Origin: Acanthaster planci
Lineage: Eukaryota; Echinodermata; Asteroidea; Valvatida; Acanthasteridae
Direction of reading: 5' to 3'
NCBI RefSeq assembly: GCF_001949145.1
Contig: NW_019091536.1
Span: forward strand, 746,060 to 810,059
Length of the DNA: 64,000 bases
Shown: one piece after another, positions 1 to 12,200 of the stretch
How the letters are laid out: each line of letters opens with the position of its first letter
Numbering within the stretch: the stretch's first letter is position 1
Program-made: the position numbers and the translations under genes
The notes under the pieces: model-generated
What the model was told of the DNA's origin: nothing
The model's database searches: none
What the model saw: only the letters and a program-made list of their open reading frames with translations

Positions 1-201
1 GAAAATGATAGCCTTTGATGGATGTCAAATATTGGCCTTATGAGGGAACCATCCATGCATGGATTGCCCTAGCAGAAGCCTCCAGTGATAATCTGTTCCT
101 TGTAAATATCCTTTGAATGTTCCAAGCTGATATCAAAGAGTTTTAATCCTTTCCTTTGTGTGACTTACCAAATTGTCACCTGTTTTGTTCCTGGTTCACA
201 G

Positions 202-243
202 AGCTGTCGGAAATTACTGAAGAATGGCAGTGTTTCTGATCAG
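202..243 (+). CDS. COG1: COG1 exon a (first in window)
   Basis: Fourteen whole codons read SCRKLLKNGSVSDQ, between acceptor ttcacag and donor gtgaga. It enters and leaves in phase 0. It matches the segment just before the conserved LCSIMLLEES block. I see no further exon in positions 1-201. Confidence 0.85.
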
Positions 244-3200
244 GTGAGAGAGAAAATATACTTCTCCATTCCAAAGATTCAAGTCCCTCAGTTTCAATTA
301 GTTTTCTACTCACCGGTTATATTTTCCCTCAATCGCCTGGTCAATATTTCTGCTATTTACTAGGCAACAGCTGAAGCTCTTTGTTCCATCATGCTGCTTG
401 AGGAGAGCTCACCGCGCCAGGTGTTCACCGAATTCCTACTGGCAAGAAAGGTGAGTTGTCAGAGCCTTTCGCAGGAAAGATTGTAAAAACACCTGTGCAA
501 TTAATATCCAAAACCGCAGATGTACATTAATGAACACCCACTGGATTAGAATTGATCACTGTAATGTTAACGTATTAATTTAGTTGTGAGGAGGTTGATG
601 CTACTGATTTCTTGAAAATGGCTTTGAGGGATCACTCATGTGAAATGATGTGAAAATTGGAAGACAGTAAATATTTGTTGATATAATAGCCGCTTTAAAG
701 TTGAACACCAGACAACTGTACAGTAGTTGACTCCAAATGACTCTTTCATAAATATGCCTTTTCTTTTCCCCCAGGCTGCAGTACAACACTGCTTTCATTC
801 AAGTCAACAAGGTAAGTCAGCATAATTTCTATGTGAATTTGATTTAAATTATACATGCTGTTTCATCAGAGGTTACCACATGGATTCTAACATTTCTCTT
901 CATGTGCGCAGTTCTGCATATTAATGAGTAGTTCCAAAAACATTCCCAAAACGTTGATTGCATTTGAATAATAATCAGGGGACAACATTCTGCCTCTTCT
1001 TCACCACATGACAGGCATGGGCGTTAGAGGCCAGATCTGCAGTGTGACGGAACTGATCTGTGTTACCGTGAAGCAGATCTATGCTGTGTTCTACCATCAA
1101 GAAGACAAGAAAGAGGAAGGTAAGAAATCACATCTTTTTGTGACACAACCCCCCTCCCCAAAATACATGAGTGAGAGAGAGATTGCTGTTGTCAACCCCT
1201 TGCACCTATGCATGATGTCCGTGCTCAACTTTCATAGAAAACACATCCAAAACATTTTACCAGCTTAGCAAATATCGCCAGAGAACCAGTCACAGACAAT
1301 ATACTCCCTATAGTATTTTGGCTGGTAACCACTTTCTGCTGGGTAGTTGTTTCTCTGTGCTTAGCAAGTATGTGTGCTTAACAGCACCGTGAAATTTGAC
1401 CCATATGCAAATTGGCAACTTCTGTTCAGATACGAATGAGACCTGTGTTTAATCCTGTATTTATAACGTGCATTGATAAAGATACAGTGCCTTACCAAGG
1501 AAAACTCCACAAGACAGATTATAGCTTTCATGAAAGGGACTTGTAGTTTTTCAGTTTACCCTTCAAAATGTCAAGGGAACTGATGTTGTGATGAGGTTGT
1601 AAATGTTCTTGTGATAGAGAATTCCAGTATCGGGGAAACAGGAACTGAAAAGCCAGCGTGGCTTGGGGTTTGTCGAGGCTGAGTGACTGCATAGGGTGCT
1701 GTGACATTGCACTGTGTAGTGCTTTGTTCATGAAGACAGCCTTGAAAAATTAAACAGGCGTACGTAAGGGTTTAATATGAAAGAAATGGGTTGACTCTTA
1801 TCGAGGAGTGAACTTTCTTTTTTAATATTGGAATTGAATTTTCTGCTGCATCGTTGTGAATGGTCGAAGGTGGGATTTAGAGAAGGGCCTTCTGTTTGGA
1901 GTGAGATTTTTGAGTTTCACATTACTTCTTAAGTGATCATACTTTATATGTTGTGAAAATAATAACCTTCAATGAAATGTAAAGTTCAAGAAAAATAATA
2001 GATTGAGGGGTATTTGAAGATTTTTCACTGTCTATTCACAACTGCATCTGATTTTACAACAGCATTTGCACAAGTGACAAAGATGTAAACATTTTAGTCT
2101 TTCCACGTAAATTGTTGCATATAATATAGGTTATTATGCCCGAATGTTTACTGTCCAGATCATTCCAATCTGTTGCTGAAGACGCTTCAAGAAGTTACCA
2201 GTGAACAGCATGCGTCCAGTAAGTGTAACATGGCCACTCTCATCAGAAAAACCCAGCACATTGCCAATAGAAGGTGTGGTTCTAGACTCAACATTTTCAG
2301 AGGGATTACATGGAAGCTCTATTTTCTCTTTGTGCAGCAACTGTTTGGGGGACCCAATTGAATGAAAGTGTCGGAAACACAGGCACTTTTGAGCAAACCT
2401 AGCAAAAGTTAGAGGAAGTAAATGCTGATGAGCTGATGAGTATGATTCTCGAATTTCAACAGAAAAGAAAACTGGCATTCTTCAGAGTGAGATGGTGTCT
2501 GCTTCATTCACAAAACATCTTCCAAGCTCTGTCATTGGTGAGTCCCATTTCTGAACTTTTGCCTCCAAAATTTTGGTCTGTTCAGTTTCTGGTCATGCTT
2601 TTGGTCCTACCAGTTTCAGCTGCTTATAGGTAAGAAAAGATCTAATATTTATCGGCAGAAACAAAGGATGTTAAAGTTGCACTTTTCAAAGATTGCTTTT
2701 CTTCCTCTTCAGTCGTCTTACAGCATGAAGATTTGGTCGTTCCCTAATAATTAATATTCATTGAGCCATATGTCCTGACCGCTCTCTGATTGGTTCCCGC
2801 AGGTTTCCGCCCCTCACCTCGTACTCCGAGCACCGCCATCGCCCCCAGCTACCTGCAGCAGAGCCTGGAGCAGTGGGTGGAGACGTGCATACAGGACGTG
2901 CACAGCGGAGTGGGCAAACTGCTGGGTCATGTGACTTCCATGAAGGCCCTCGCCACCATACGGGATGCCGTCTGGGACTTGCTGGCGGAGGTGGGCAAGG
3001 CCTGTCGCAAAGTCTGTATATGTCAAGAACTGTCCGGACAGCTTCTGCTGCTACTCGCCCACCAAAGCAACTTCAGCTCATGCTTGTTAAAATATGCTCA
3101 ATAAAAATGGGTTAAGAGTCTTTCATGAAATATGTCCAAATAACCAGCTGCGTTCGTGATGTGGTCATTTCAGTTGACTTGTTTGGGTACAGTGTCCCTG

Positions 3201-6200
3201 AGTCATTATCTCGTTAATGATGTCCCTGAGTCATTATGTCATTAATGGCAAGTCAAAGCTTCATTTGTTGGAGTAGTGGAACGAACAGTGGGCAAGGAAT
3301 TCCTTTTCACACAGGTTATGATTTATAAAGATGAGCAGAGATATTGACTGGATTGGGATTTGAACCTGAGGCCTCCTGAATACTGTTCCGGTGCTCTACC
3401 GACTGAGCTATCCAGCCCTATGTTGGTGGCTCTTTCCATTGTCAATATCTTTGTTTGGGGGGGCGTTAGCCAGAAGCCATTAAACCTGAAACACCATGTA
3501 GCCAGGGATCACACCCTAATAGCATGATACAACCTGGGAAGTGGTGAACAGGGATCACTTAAAGAAGATACGGCTTCTTGAACATAAATCATGAAACAAA
3601 TTATGATTTAACTTGATGGCTTGCGACTGGCTTTTTATTGAGCGGTTGTGACTCGTGGCAACTTTAATTAAAGCTCTGCCGTGTTACCTACCCCACGTGA
3701 CGATGTGACATAATTGTGCAACAGGACGACGGCAGATCTAACATGAGCATTGCTGACACTCCCTGTTTTAATCCTAGGATAATGGTGAGGTCAGCTGGTC
3801 CACCGTCTGTCAGTGTGTGCTAGACAGGCAACTGTCACTATGGGGAGAGTTCATCAGGCCTCTGTTCCTCACCAGGGTACAGGTATGCAATTTCCTCTCA
3901 GGAAGTCTCTGGTATGCGATTGTCTCCAGTAAATACATTTGTGAACAATTATCATGCTTTTTATCCTTCACTGATGTATAACAAGTGCTGTATGAATTGA
4001 GTATACTGTAATTAACACCCAATAGGAAAATAATATCTTCCTGGTGCTCAACTTGCATCGATTGAAATAATTCCTAATTTTGTAGCCGATGCTTGAGAGC
4101 CAAGTTGGAGACTTTGTAGTTTGGGATGTCAAAAGTTCGCCTCATGTTTAAACGACTCTTTCTGCATCTCCAATTGGCAACTGTGTGTGTGTAATACGTG
4201 TGCCTCAGCATGGCACACACTAACAAAGGTTTGGAAGAAATCTTTTGGCAATCGACGGTACGGCTGTGAGGGCTCCATGTTCTGCACTTTTTTGTACTTT
4301 GCTTAGTAAGCCCATCCCCCTTGCATTTGGTCAGGGCATCTTGAAAAAAAAAAGAGCATAGATTCACACTTCTCCCAGACTATTTATTGAATTATAATAT
4401 TACCATACTCACCCGGAACACTTCTGTGTAAAAATGTGAGTCTTTGATGCAGCGGTTAATTCTGATGGCAGTGCCTAATGCTTGGGATATCTCAAGGGTT
4501 GGAATATTACTGTTCATTGGGAGGCTCCTTCATGGAGCATCATAGATTCCCCTTAGGAAACGGCTGTATTCGCATTCCATTCTCGCATTGCTAGCTACTG
4601 ACTGGGATACAGTAAAAAAGTCGGAGTATCACTGTTCCTGATAAGAAGCTCCTTACAGGACTCTGTATGTTTCTAATGGGAGTTCAGTGTATTCCAATTA
4701 AGAATATGACGCTCCCGAGTTAGAGTGCATGCGCATAGACCGCTTTGTCACTTGGGAACATGTAGTGTTCTTAGAATGAAAAGCAGGTGTTCCCTATTGG
4801 AAGAAGCAATGTTGTTGAAAAGCTTTGTGGAGTTCCAACATTCGAGAGCCCCGTAGGCCTGTGTACTGATGATGTCACACTTTGTTTACGTATGCACTTT
4901 TCTATGGAACCAGTGGGGGGCCTACAGTCCTCTGAGCACTGTAGGAAAGCATACATGTAAACAAACTGGCATCATCAGGACAGATGTCTGTTAGCTGGGG
5001 GCGATTTTACCGCACTTCAGCCTTCCTTTTTTTTTCTCTCAATTTCCCCCACTTACCGACCCATTTCATCCTGCAGGCCATCATCCAGGATGCCCTGGAC
5101 CTGACTTCCACTGGCACCCAGAGGCACACCCAGCAGGCCCTTAGCGACCTGGGCTCACCGACAGCCGAGCAGGACATAGCCGCCTACGTGTGGGCCGAGG
5201 CGCCCAACGACACCCCTATCCCGGCGGCCTGGAAGGGTGGCGGAGGGACGCTGGTCAAGCAGGCTGGGGAACCCGGTGGGCTGTACATGAAGGCCAGGGC
5301 TTTCACCCCTAGGACGCAGGGGTAAGCAGTACGCCTAAGAGACCCATTGGCAGCTCTAGGTCTTGCCTGTCAATGGCTGGCAAAACTGGCTGGCCATCAA
5401 ATAAAACCAAAAACATAATTCACAAGTGTTAAAATTATTACACAGCTATTGAAACTCAAAATAATGAATACAATTAAGAAAAACATGTATAAGGAGAAAT
5501 ATCTCCACTTTAGCTGAAGTGGGACGAATGTGCACTTTGATCAAATCATTCTTTCCAGACAAGTATAAACTCGCTGCAAACTTTGGTATCCCATGCAATA
5601 AGCTTAGCAAAGTTTGTCAATAAAAAAGTTTACCTGTAAGGAATTAGACAACAGTTCTATTTCTGAAGGTTTAGAGTACACAGAGTATGACCTCTAGATT
5701 TAAACCAAACCTCCCTATAGATTAACCCCCCCCCCCGGTCATCTTTGCAAGGAGTTGTCCTGAATCCTCTACAACCAACCACTGTGGAGGAAACCTTTGG
5801 TGCTTGCTTTGAACTAAAACTTTTCTGAGGCATCAAGCGCCATGCGGATTGACAGTGGCTGGGTTCCACTTTTCTTCAGAATTGCCCAGAACCTCCTGCG
5901 AATTTGAAGGAAGCAGGAGGCAGTGCTGTTGGTCAGATCCATCACAAGTCCTCTCACAAGACTGGACATGAGTAACAGGTTGAGCAATGACAAAGGAATG
6001 CTATTGTGACAGTTCATTTGAATACATCATGACTTGATTTATGACTGAATGACTTGTGACGGACTTGTGCTGGACTTGTGCTGGACTTGGCGGGAACTTG
6101 TGACGGACTTCACTACAGCACTTCAGGGAGGATTAGGATTAAATACATCTGTGGAGACAGATTGTAAATTCAGGAAAATGAACCACAGCTCTTACGAATG

Positions 6201-9200
6201 AGATCAATAACATCACTGTCAATTTTAAATGGAGTTTGTCAGAAATATGACCCTTTGCTGTTGTCACCTATTGTTTTCAAAGATTGTGTGGATTCTGTAT
6301 CCTATGTTACATGGTTCAGGCAGATGTTTTGACATGAAAGCTCTATGTACTCAAAGGCATTTCACCGGTTTTGTACCCATTAATTTTTATAAATGCATTT
6401 GTTGTTAAGTTGATACACAATAGTTCATATTAAGGTTGATGTCATAGTGTCACTTTGCACACAGTGGTGTACCCATTTATTCATATTGTTTTCCCATGTT
6501 ACCTATTTGCTACCCCTATGTACCCATTTACTACTCCTATATACCTATTTGCTACCCCTATGTACCCATTTGCTACTCCTATGTACCTATTTGCTACTCC
6601 TATGTACCTATTTGCTACCTCTATGTACCTATTTGCTACCCAATGTACCTATTTGCTACTCCTATGTACCCATTTGCTACCCCTATGTACCCATTTGCTA
6701 CTCCTATGTACCCATTTGCTACCCCTATGTACCCATTTGCTACCCTTTTTCACCCACTGCACAACTCATTGTGTCCCCAGAATCTGCACTTCGCTGGACA
6801 GTCAGCTCAAAGCCCTCTTGGAGGACATGGCTTACTATACAGAGAGCCCCGCCCCTCAACCGAGACTGTCCTCCGCCGACAAAGGGACCAAAAAAGCTGA
6901 GCCGTTTGACAGATTCGCAGACACAGTCACACTCCATAGCTTCCTCCAGATCTCCTGCACAACGTGTCTGCAGAGGTGAGTGTGCCTCAACATGTGGGGC
7001 TCTGCCTCAGGGAAACCTTCAGACAGATCTTCCATCGGTTAAAGGTTATGTTTGGGAACACTGAGTCACTTTAAAGCCATTTGCATGACGTAGAATTCCA
7101 TAGTTTTTCCTCTCGTATTTCCTTGATTGAAGATTGTTAGGCATCGTCGGCAAGCAGTTGGAGGAGACTAAATCTCAGCTGGACACCTGTGTTCATCTTG
7201 GACAGACAGAGCAGAGCTCTAGGGTTGTGGATAGGTGAGGCTGTTTTCTGCTTTTAATTTACTTCCCAGCTGTCAAACAGGTTATAAAGTTATTGTCTGT
7301 AAAATACTCCATGGAAGCTGACTTTAAGAAGCCTAACTACCGCCAATCATTTGTTTCTCGTACCCGTCCAGGGCCCTGCTCCTGGGTCGTCTCTGCTCGG
7401 CCCTCGTAGAGCTTTGCCCCAACCTGCAGAAGGCTGCCAACATAGCTGAGCCCGAGACCAAGCCATCCAAGCCTGAACCACAGAGGTACGGAAGTTTAGC
7501 CATGCAATACTTTATGAGCCCTATACATTACTCAGTACTGAATCAGGTAGTCTGGGATCTAGACGTGTTCCTCCATATTGAAGGTGCTAGTCACAAATCT
7601 CAACTGTTTCCCTCAAGTCATAGGTCTCACTGGATGCGACCCAAATGAAAGGATACCTTCACAAATAACTCATTCTCCCCATCAGAGGCCACCCTCACAA
7701 ACCACACGTCACTATACTGTATCCAAACCACATATTTCACTCTAAAATAATGATTCATCCTGCCAAATCCCGGTTCATTCTCATAAATCAGAGATTAGTC
7801 TTGGAATGAGCAATTCCTTCTCAAATCACGATTCGTTCTCAAGTCACTTACCGCACACTATTCAAACAAATCACACTGTGTTGTCTCCACTATTTGTTGC
7901 CGACAAACTAGTGAGGTGCCACCCTAGTGAGACCTTACTTTTACTCTCTATACATGTTTTACCCACAGTTGGCTGAGGAGTAAACTGATGGGGAAACGTT
8001 CTGCCAGTAAACCTGAGGCAAGTTAAGATAGAGTCAGTTCATGTTGAAAACATTCAGGTAATCTTGTTTCAGTCGACATTGGTAGGCAAGTACCATGTTC
8101 TTGTGTTCCGATTGCCCTCTGATATCTGTAGAGAAATACAGAAGAAATATCCTAATCTTGGTGCACTAGACCGACAGCCTATGCAAATCCAGCATATTGA
8201 TGCTGAAGTTCTCTATCTCGATTTGTTTTGAATTCCCATGTGTTTGTAACTTATTGCGTTTAGCATCAAGATCTGCTGTCACCGATTGCTCTTTGTATTT
8301 ACTTTCTCTCCTCCTTTTCCTCAATTTGCGCCCAAGCAAAGAGCCACGTATTCCTTTTGTTTGCCTACAGACTGAAGAGGAGACCGAGTGGGATAATCTG
8401 AAGGGGCTCTTACTCCAGCAGAGCAAAGACGCTTACAGGTATTACCTACCAGTGACTAGACAACTCGTGCCCGTGCGCATTTACCTGGAGACCCTCAAAC
8501 TTGGTCCAGATGTCAGGTTTACCACTCTGTAATTACATCGTGGCATCCACTGTCACATTCGCAAAAACAGTTGCCTTAAGAAAGCATAAAATTCCCTCAA
8601 ATTAAGGGATATGGAAAAAGGCCTGGAAGGAATGCACATGAAGCAGTTATGAAGTGCCTGTAGAGGATTTTCAGTCACGTGACTTTTGACGGTCACCGTT
8701 CCATTTACACAGATGTGCGCAGAAACGTGCACACCTTCGAAGTCTCTCAGCAACTTGGAGTACATGAAATTGCCAATTAAAAGTCATATATTCAAATGTA
8801 CACGCGCTGCCGCGGACTTGGAACATTTCCTGAGCTGCTTTTGCCCGTCAAGTGACATCATGTGAAAAACCTCTATAGATGAGCACCAAAAGTTGATCTG
8901 CATCTGATCAGCCCCCCCCTCTTGTTTTGCAGGGTCTGGAGTGATTTCACAGCATCCAGGGTCTTGGCGGATTTCGGCAAGTACCTGACTGATCCCAGTA
9001 GCGAAGCAGCCTTGAAGGCTGCCACGGTACGTTACACTGCTAATAAACTTTGGCTCCAAATGTCAGAAAGAATGCTTGAATGGATGGATGGGTGCTATTA
9101 GTGAGGGAAGGGAGTGTAACCTCAGGCCTTGAGCTGTGCAAATGAAGACAAGGGAGAGTAGGCTTCTACTAAGCAGTGATCTCCCTTACGGGGTACAAGG

Positions 9201-12200
9201 GACACATGCTTGCGGTTGTGGTGTGAGTCCGGCACATAGCTTCCTCTGGTAATTTCGGAATTCTGTAGTGTGCCTTTGCGCTGCGCAAGTGTCACCCCAG
9301 CCTCTCCATTTTTCACCAGTGAGGGAGTACGTATACACGGACTGAACAGTTTCATATTTTGGACTTAGTCTTCAGGATAAGCATTCATGTTATCTTTGAC
9401 CTTAGGCAAGGCATTTTACCACATCTGCTTCTGTCTCTTCATGAGTAATAAAGTAGCATTTTTTAGAGAATATAACAACAGCGGCGGAATGGTTTTAAAA
9501 GTGGGGGGGGGGACAATGGCCCCTCCCCCGGCCCCGCAAGTTCCGCCGCTGGTGGTATCCTGTTCAGTTGATGGCAACGTGCAATGCTGGAATTGACTAC
9601 GTAGGCTATGCATGCTCGTTAAGGAATATTTTAGGGAAAATTATAAGTTTCTTTGATCTCTCAAAAATATCAAGATATCAAAACCAAGTGTATCTTGTGA
9701 AGCACTGCGATGATGCCAATAATTTGAATCAAATACCTTTGATACGTGTTTTCCAGCACTGGGACACAATTGAGATACAAGAAGAGTCAGAAGAGGGCAA
9801 GAAGGTGACATCTAAGGTCCAATTACCAGTGCAGGTAGGTTTTGCTCCATTTAAACTGTGTGGCATTGACAGTGACATGACTCACTGTCTGTGTCCAAGT
9901 GATGCTTGGTCAGCTTTTCTTCGAACTTTTAATCAAGCTGAAAGTGGCAATGACAACATCAATATGGACAATGACAGTGTCAGTGACAGATAATATTGTC
10001 ATCTGTCACTGATACCTAATTCATTCCCCCCCAAAAAAAATGTCAGAGGTTGCTGATACAGGATGTAATTCTCAGTGCTAGTATCTGTAATTCACTGATG
10101 TTTGAGCTTTGTCCCAGGCCCAGTCGACATGCCTGGACATGACAGGGACGTTGACCAGAAGCATCTTAATCAGGTCCAGTCACTAGACATGAGATTCTTG
10201 CTGGTTTTTCTACACCAGGCGTCCTGGTATGTCCAAACCGTGCTCTACTCACTGTGTGAAGAAATCAACAGAGTTGGTGGTCATGCGCTGTCTCGGTAAG
10301 AGCTGAGTGTCTCTGTGTTCCCCAGCTTCACCTCATGTCCTTGTGTAGACTTCACACGTTTGCTCTTGGAACCAGATGAAAAAAGTTAAACCGAGGCTTC
10401 TTTCACATGAATTGTTTATTCAACTCAGTGACTATTTATTATGTATATGAGTACAAGCTAGTCAAGAGAAATTAATCATAGATTTTAGTTTGAGGCATGG
10501 AGCATTTTCTAAAGTTATCAGTTGTCAAAGTTTGTGATAGTGACATCTGAGGCCTAAAGCAGGAATGAAATTGTGGTTCAAAAATAGCTTCACAAATTTC
10601 CACAAACCAGTTCATACACCTCGATCAGCCTTCAAACTCTAGAATTTTGTAGCTAATCCAGCCTACTATCCATCTTTCCCCTTTTTTGGCCATCCTTGCT
10701 CCATGTCTGGCTATCCATGTCTTCGCTTTACCCATCCTTGCCCCCTTCTGTCCACCCTTGCCCCCTTTCTGCCCATCCGTACCCCCATTCTGCCCATCCT
10801 TATCCCTGTCCGTCCATCCTTGCCTCCTTTCNNNNNNNNNNNNNNNNNNNNNNNNNNNNNNNNNNNNNNNNNNNNNNNNNNNNNNNNNNNNNNNNNNNNN
10901 NNNNNNNNNNNNNNNNNNNNNNNNNNNNNNNNNNNNNNNNNNNNNNNNNNNNNNNNNNNNNNNNNNNNNNNNNNNNNNNNNNNNNNNNNNNNNNNNNNNN
11001 NNNNNNNNNNNNNNNNNNNNNNNNNNNNNNNNNNNNNNNNNNNNNNNNNNNNNNNNNNNNNNNNNNNNNNNNNNNNNNNNNNNNNNNNNNNNNNNNNNNN
11101 NNNNNNNNNNNNNNNNNNNNNNNNNNNNNNNNNNNNNNNNNNNNNNNNNNNNNNNNCCTTGCCTCCTTTCTGCCCATCCTTATCCCTGTCCGTCCATCCT
11201 TACCCCCTTTCTGCCCATCCTTATCCCTGTCCGTCCATCCTTGCCTCCTTTCTGCCCATCCTTATCCCTGTCCGTCCATCCTTGCCCCCTTTCTGCCCAT
11301 CCTTGCCCCCTTTCTGCCCATCCTTACCCCCTTTCTGCCCATCCTTATCCCTGTCCGTCCATCCTTGCCTCCTTTCTGCCCATCCTTATCCCTGTCCGTC
11401 CATCCTTACCCCCTTTCTGCCCATCCTTGCCCTGTCCGTCCATTCTTGTCTCCTCACTACCCATCCTTGCCCCTTCTCCCCACAGCTCCATCCTCTCTGG
11501 ACTGATCCAGGAGACCAGCAGCGGCATCCTTGCCCTGTACAAGAAGCACCTTGATGAGCACCGCAGCCAGGCGGATCGCCTGGCCCTGTCCCAGTCACAG
11601 GCCTTGCAACTGCTCTTTGACGTCCGCTTTGTGGCTGCCATCATGTCTGGTCGTGGGGAGGATGCCAAGGTGAGATCACGACTTGCAATCCCATGCTTCC
11701 CCCGTCTTTTCCCCGGTCCCCTGATAATGGTTGATAGAACAGCTACAAATAGTAAGCTAGTTCGGTGTTGTAACAGTGCTTGCACACAAGAACGGCATCA
11801 CAGGTCATTTGAGAACGTCAATATGTACATGTAAAGGCAACCCTATTATCATTATTTTGTTTTTTGTCACCTTGTGAAATGTTTCGTTTTTTGTGTGTCT
11901 AAAATTGTTAAAAATCCATTAAAATATCACAGTGACAAAGTTACGCACAAAATATGTACATTGAAATGTTCAACAATTCAGAAAGGTATACAACATAGAT
12001 TAATATCTAAAACAGACGATGAAAAGGGCCCAGGTGTGACATAACTGGTAAGCAGTATAAATTGTGAACCAAAAAACCAGCATTTGGGCTTTAATACATT
12101 CCCAAAAGCTGTCGTTAAGAATGTGAGCCGCTGTGGGATAAAAACGTAATAATTTGTGATTGGAACAGGACTTAATTGAACAATAGCAGTTTTTGATGGC

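Noticed and set aside
6447-7064. Three overlapping Tyr/Cys/Leu-rich open frames of 134-205 codons
   Set aside because: They are created by the 21-bp minisatellite, whose unit is a multiple of three without stops. The real coding part is only the COG1 exon 6781-6975.
10686-11834. Long Pro/Ser-rich open frames spanning the N gap on both strands
   Set aside because: They are repeat and gap artefacts; N bases hide stops. Only 11486-11669 is a COG1 exon.
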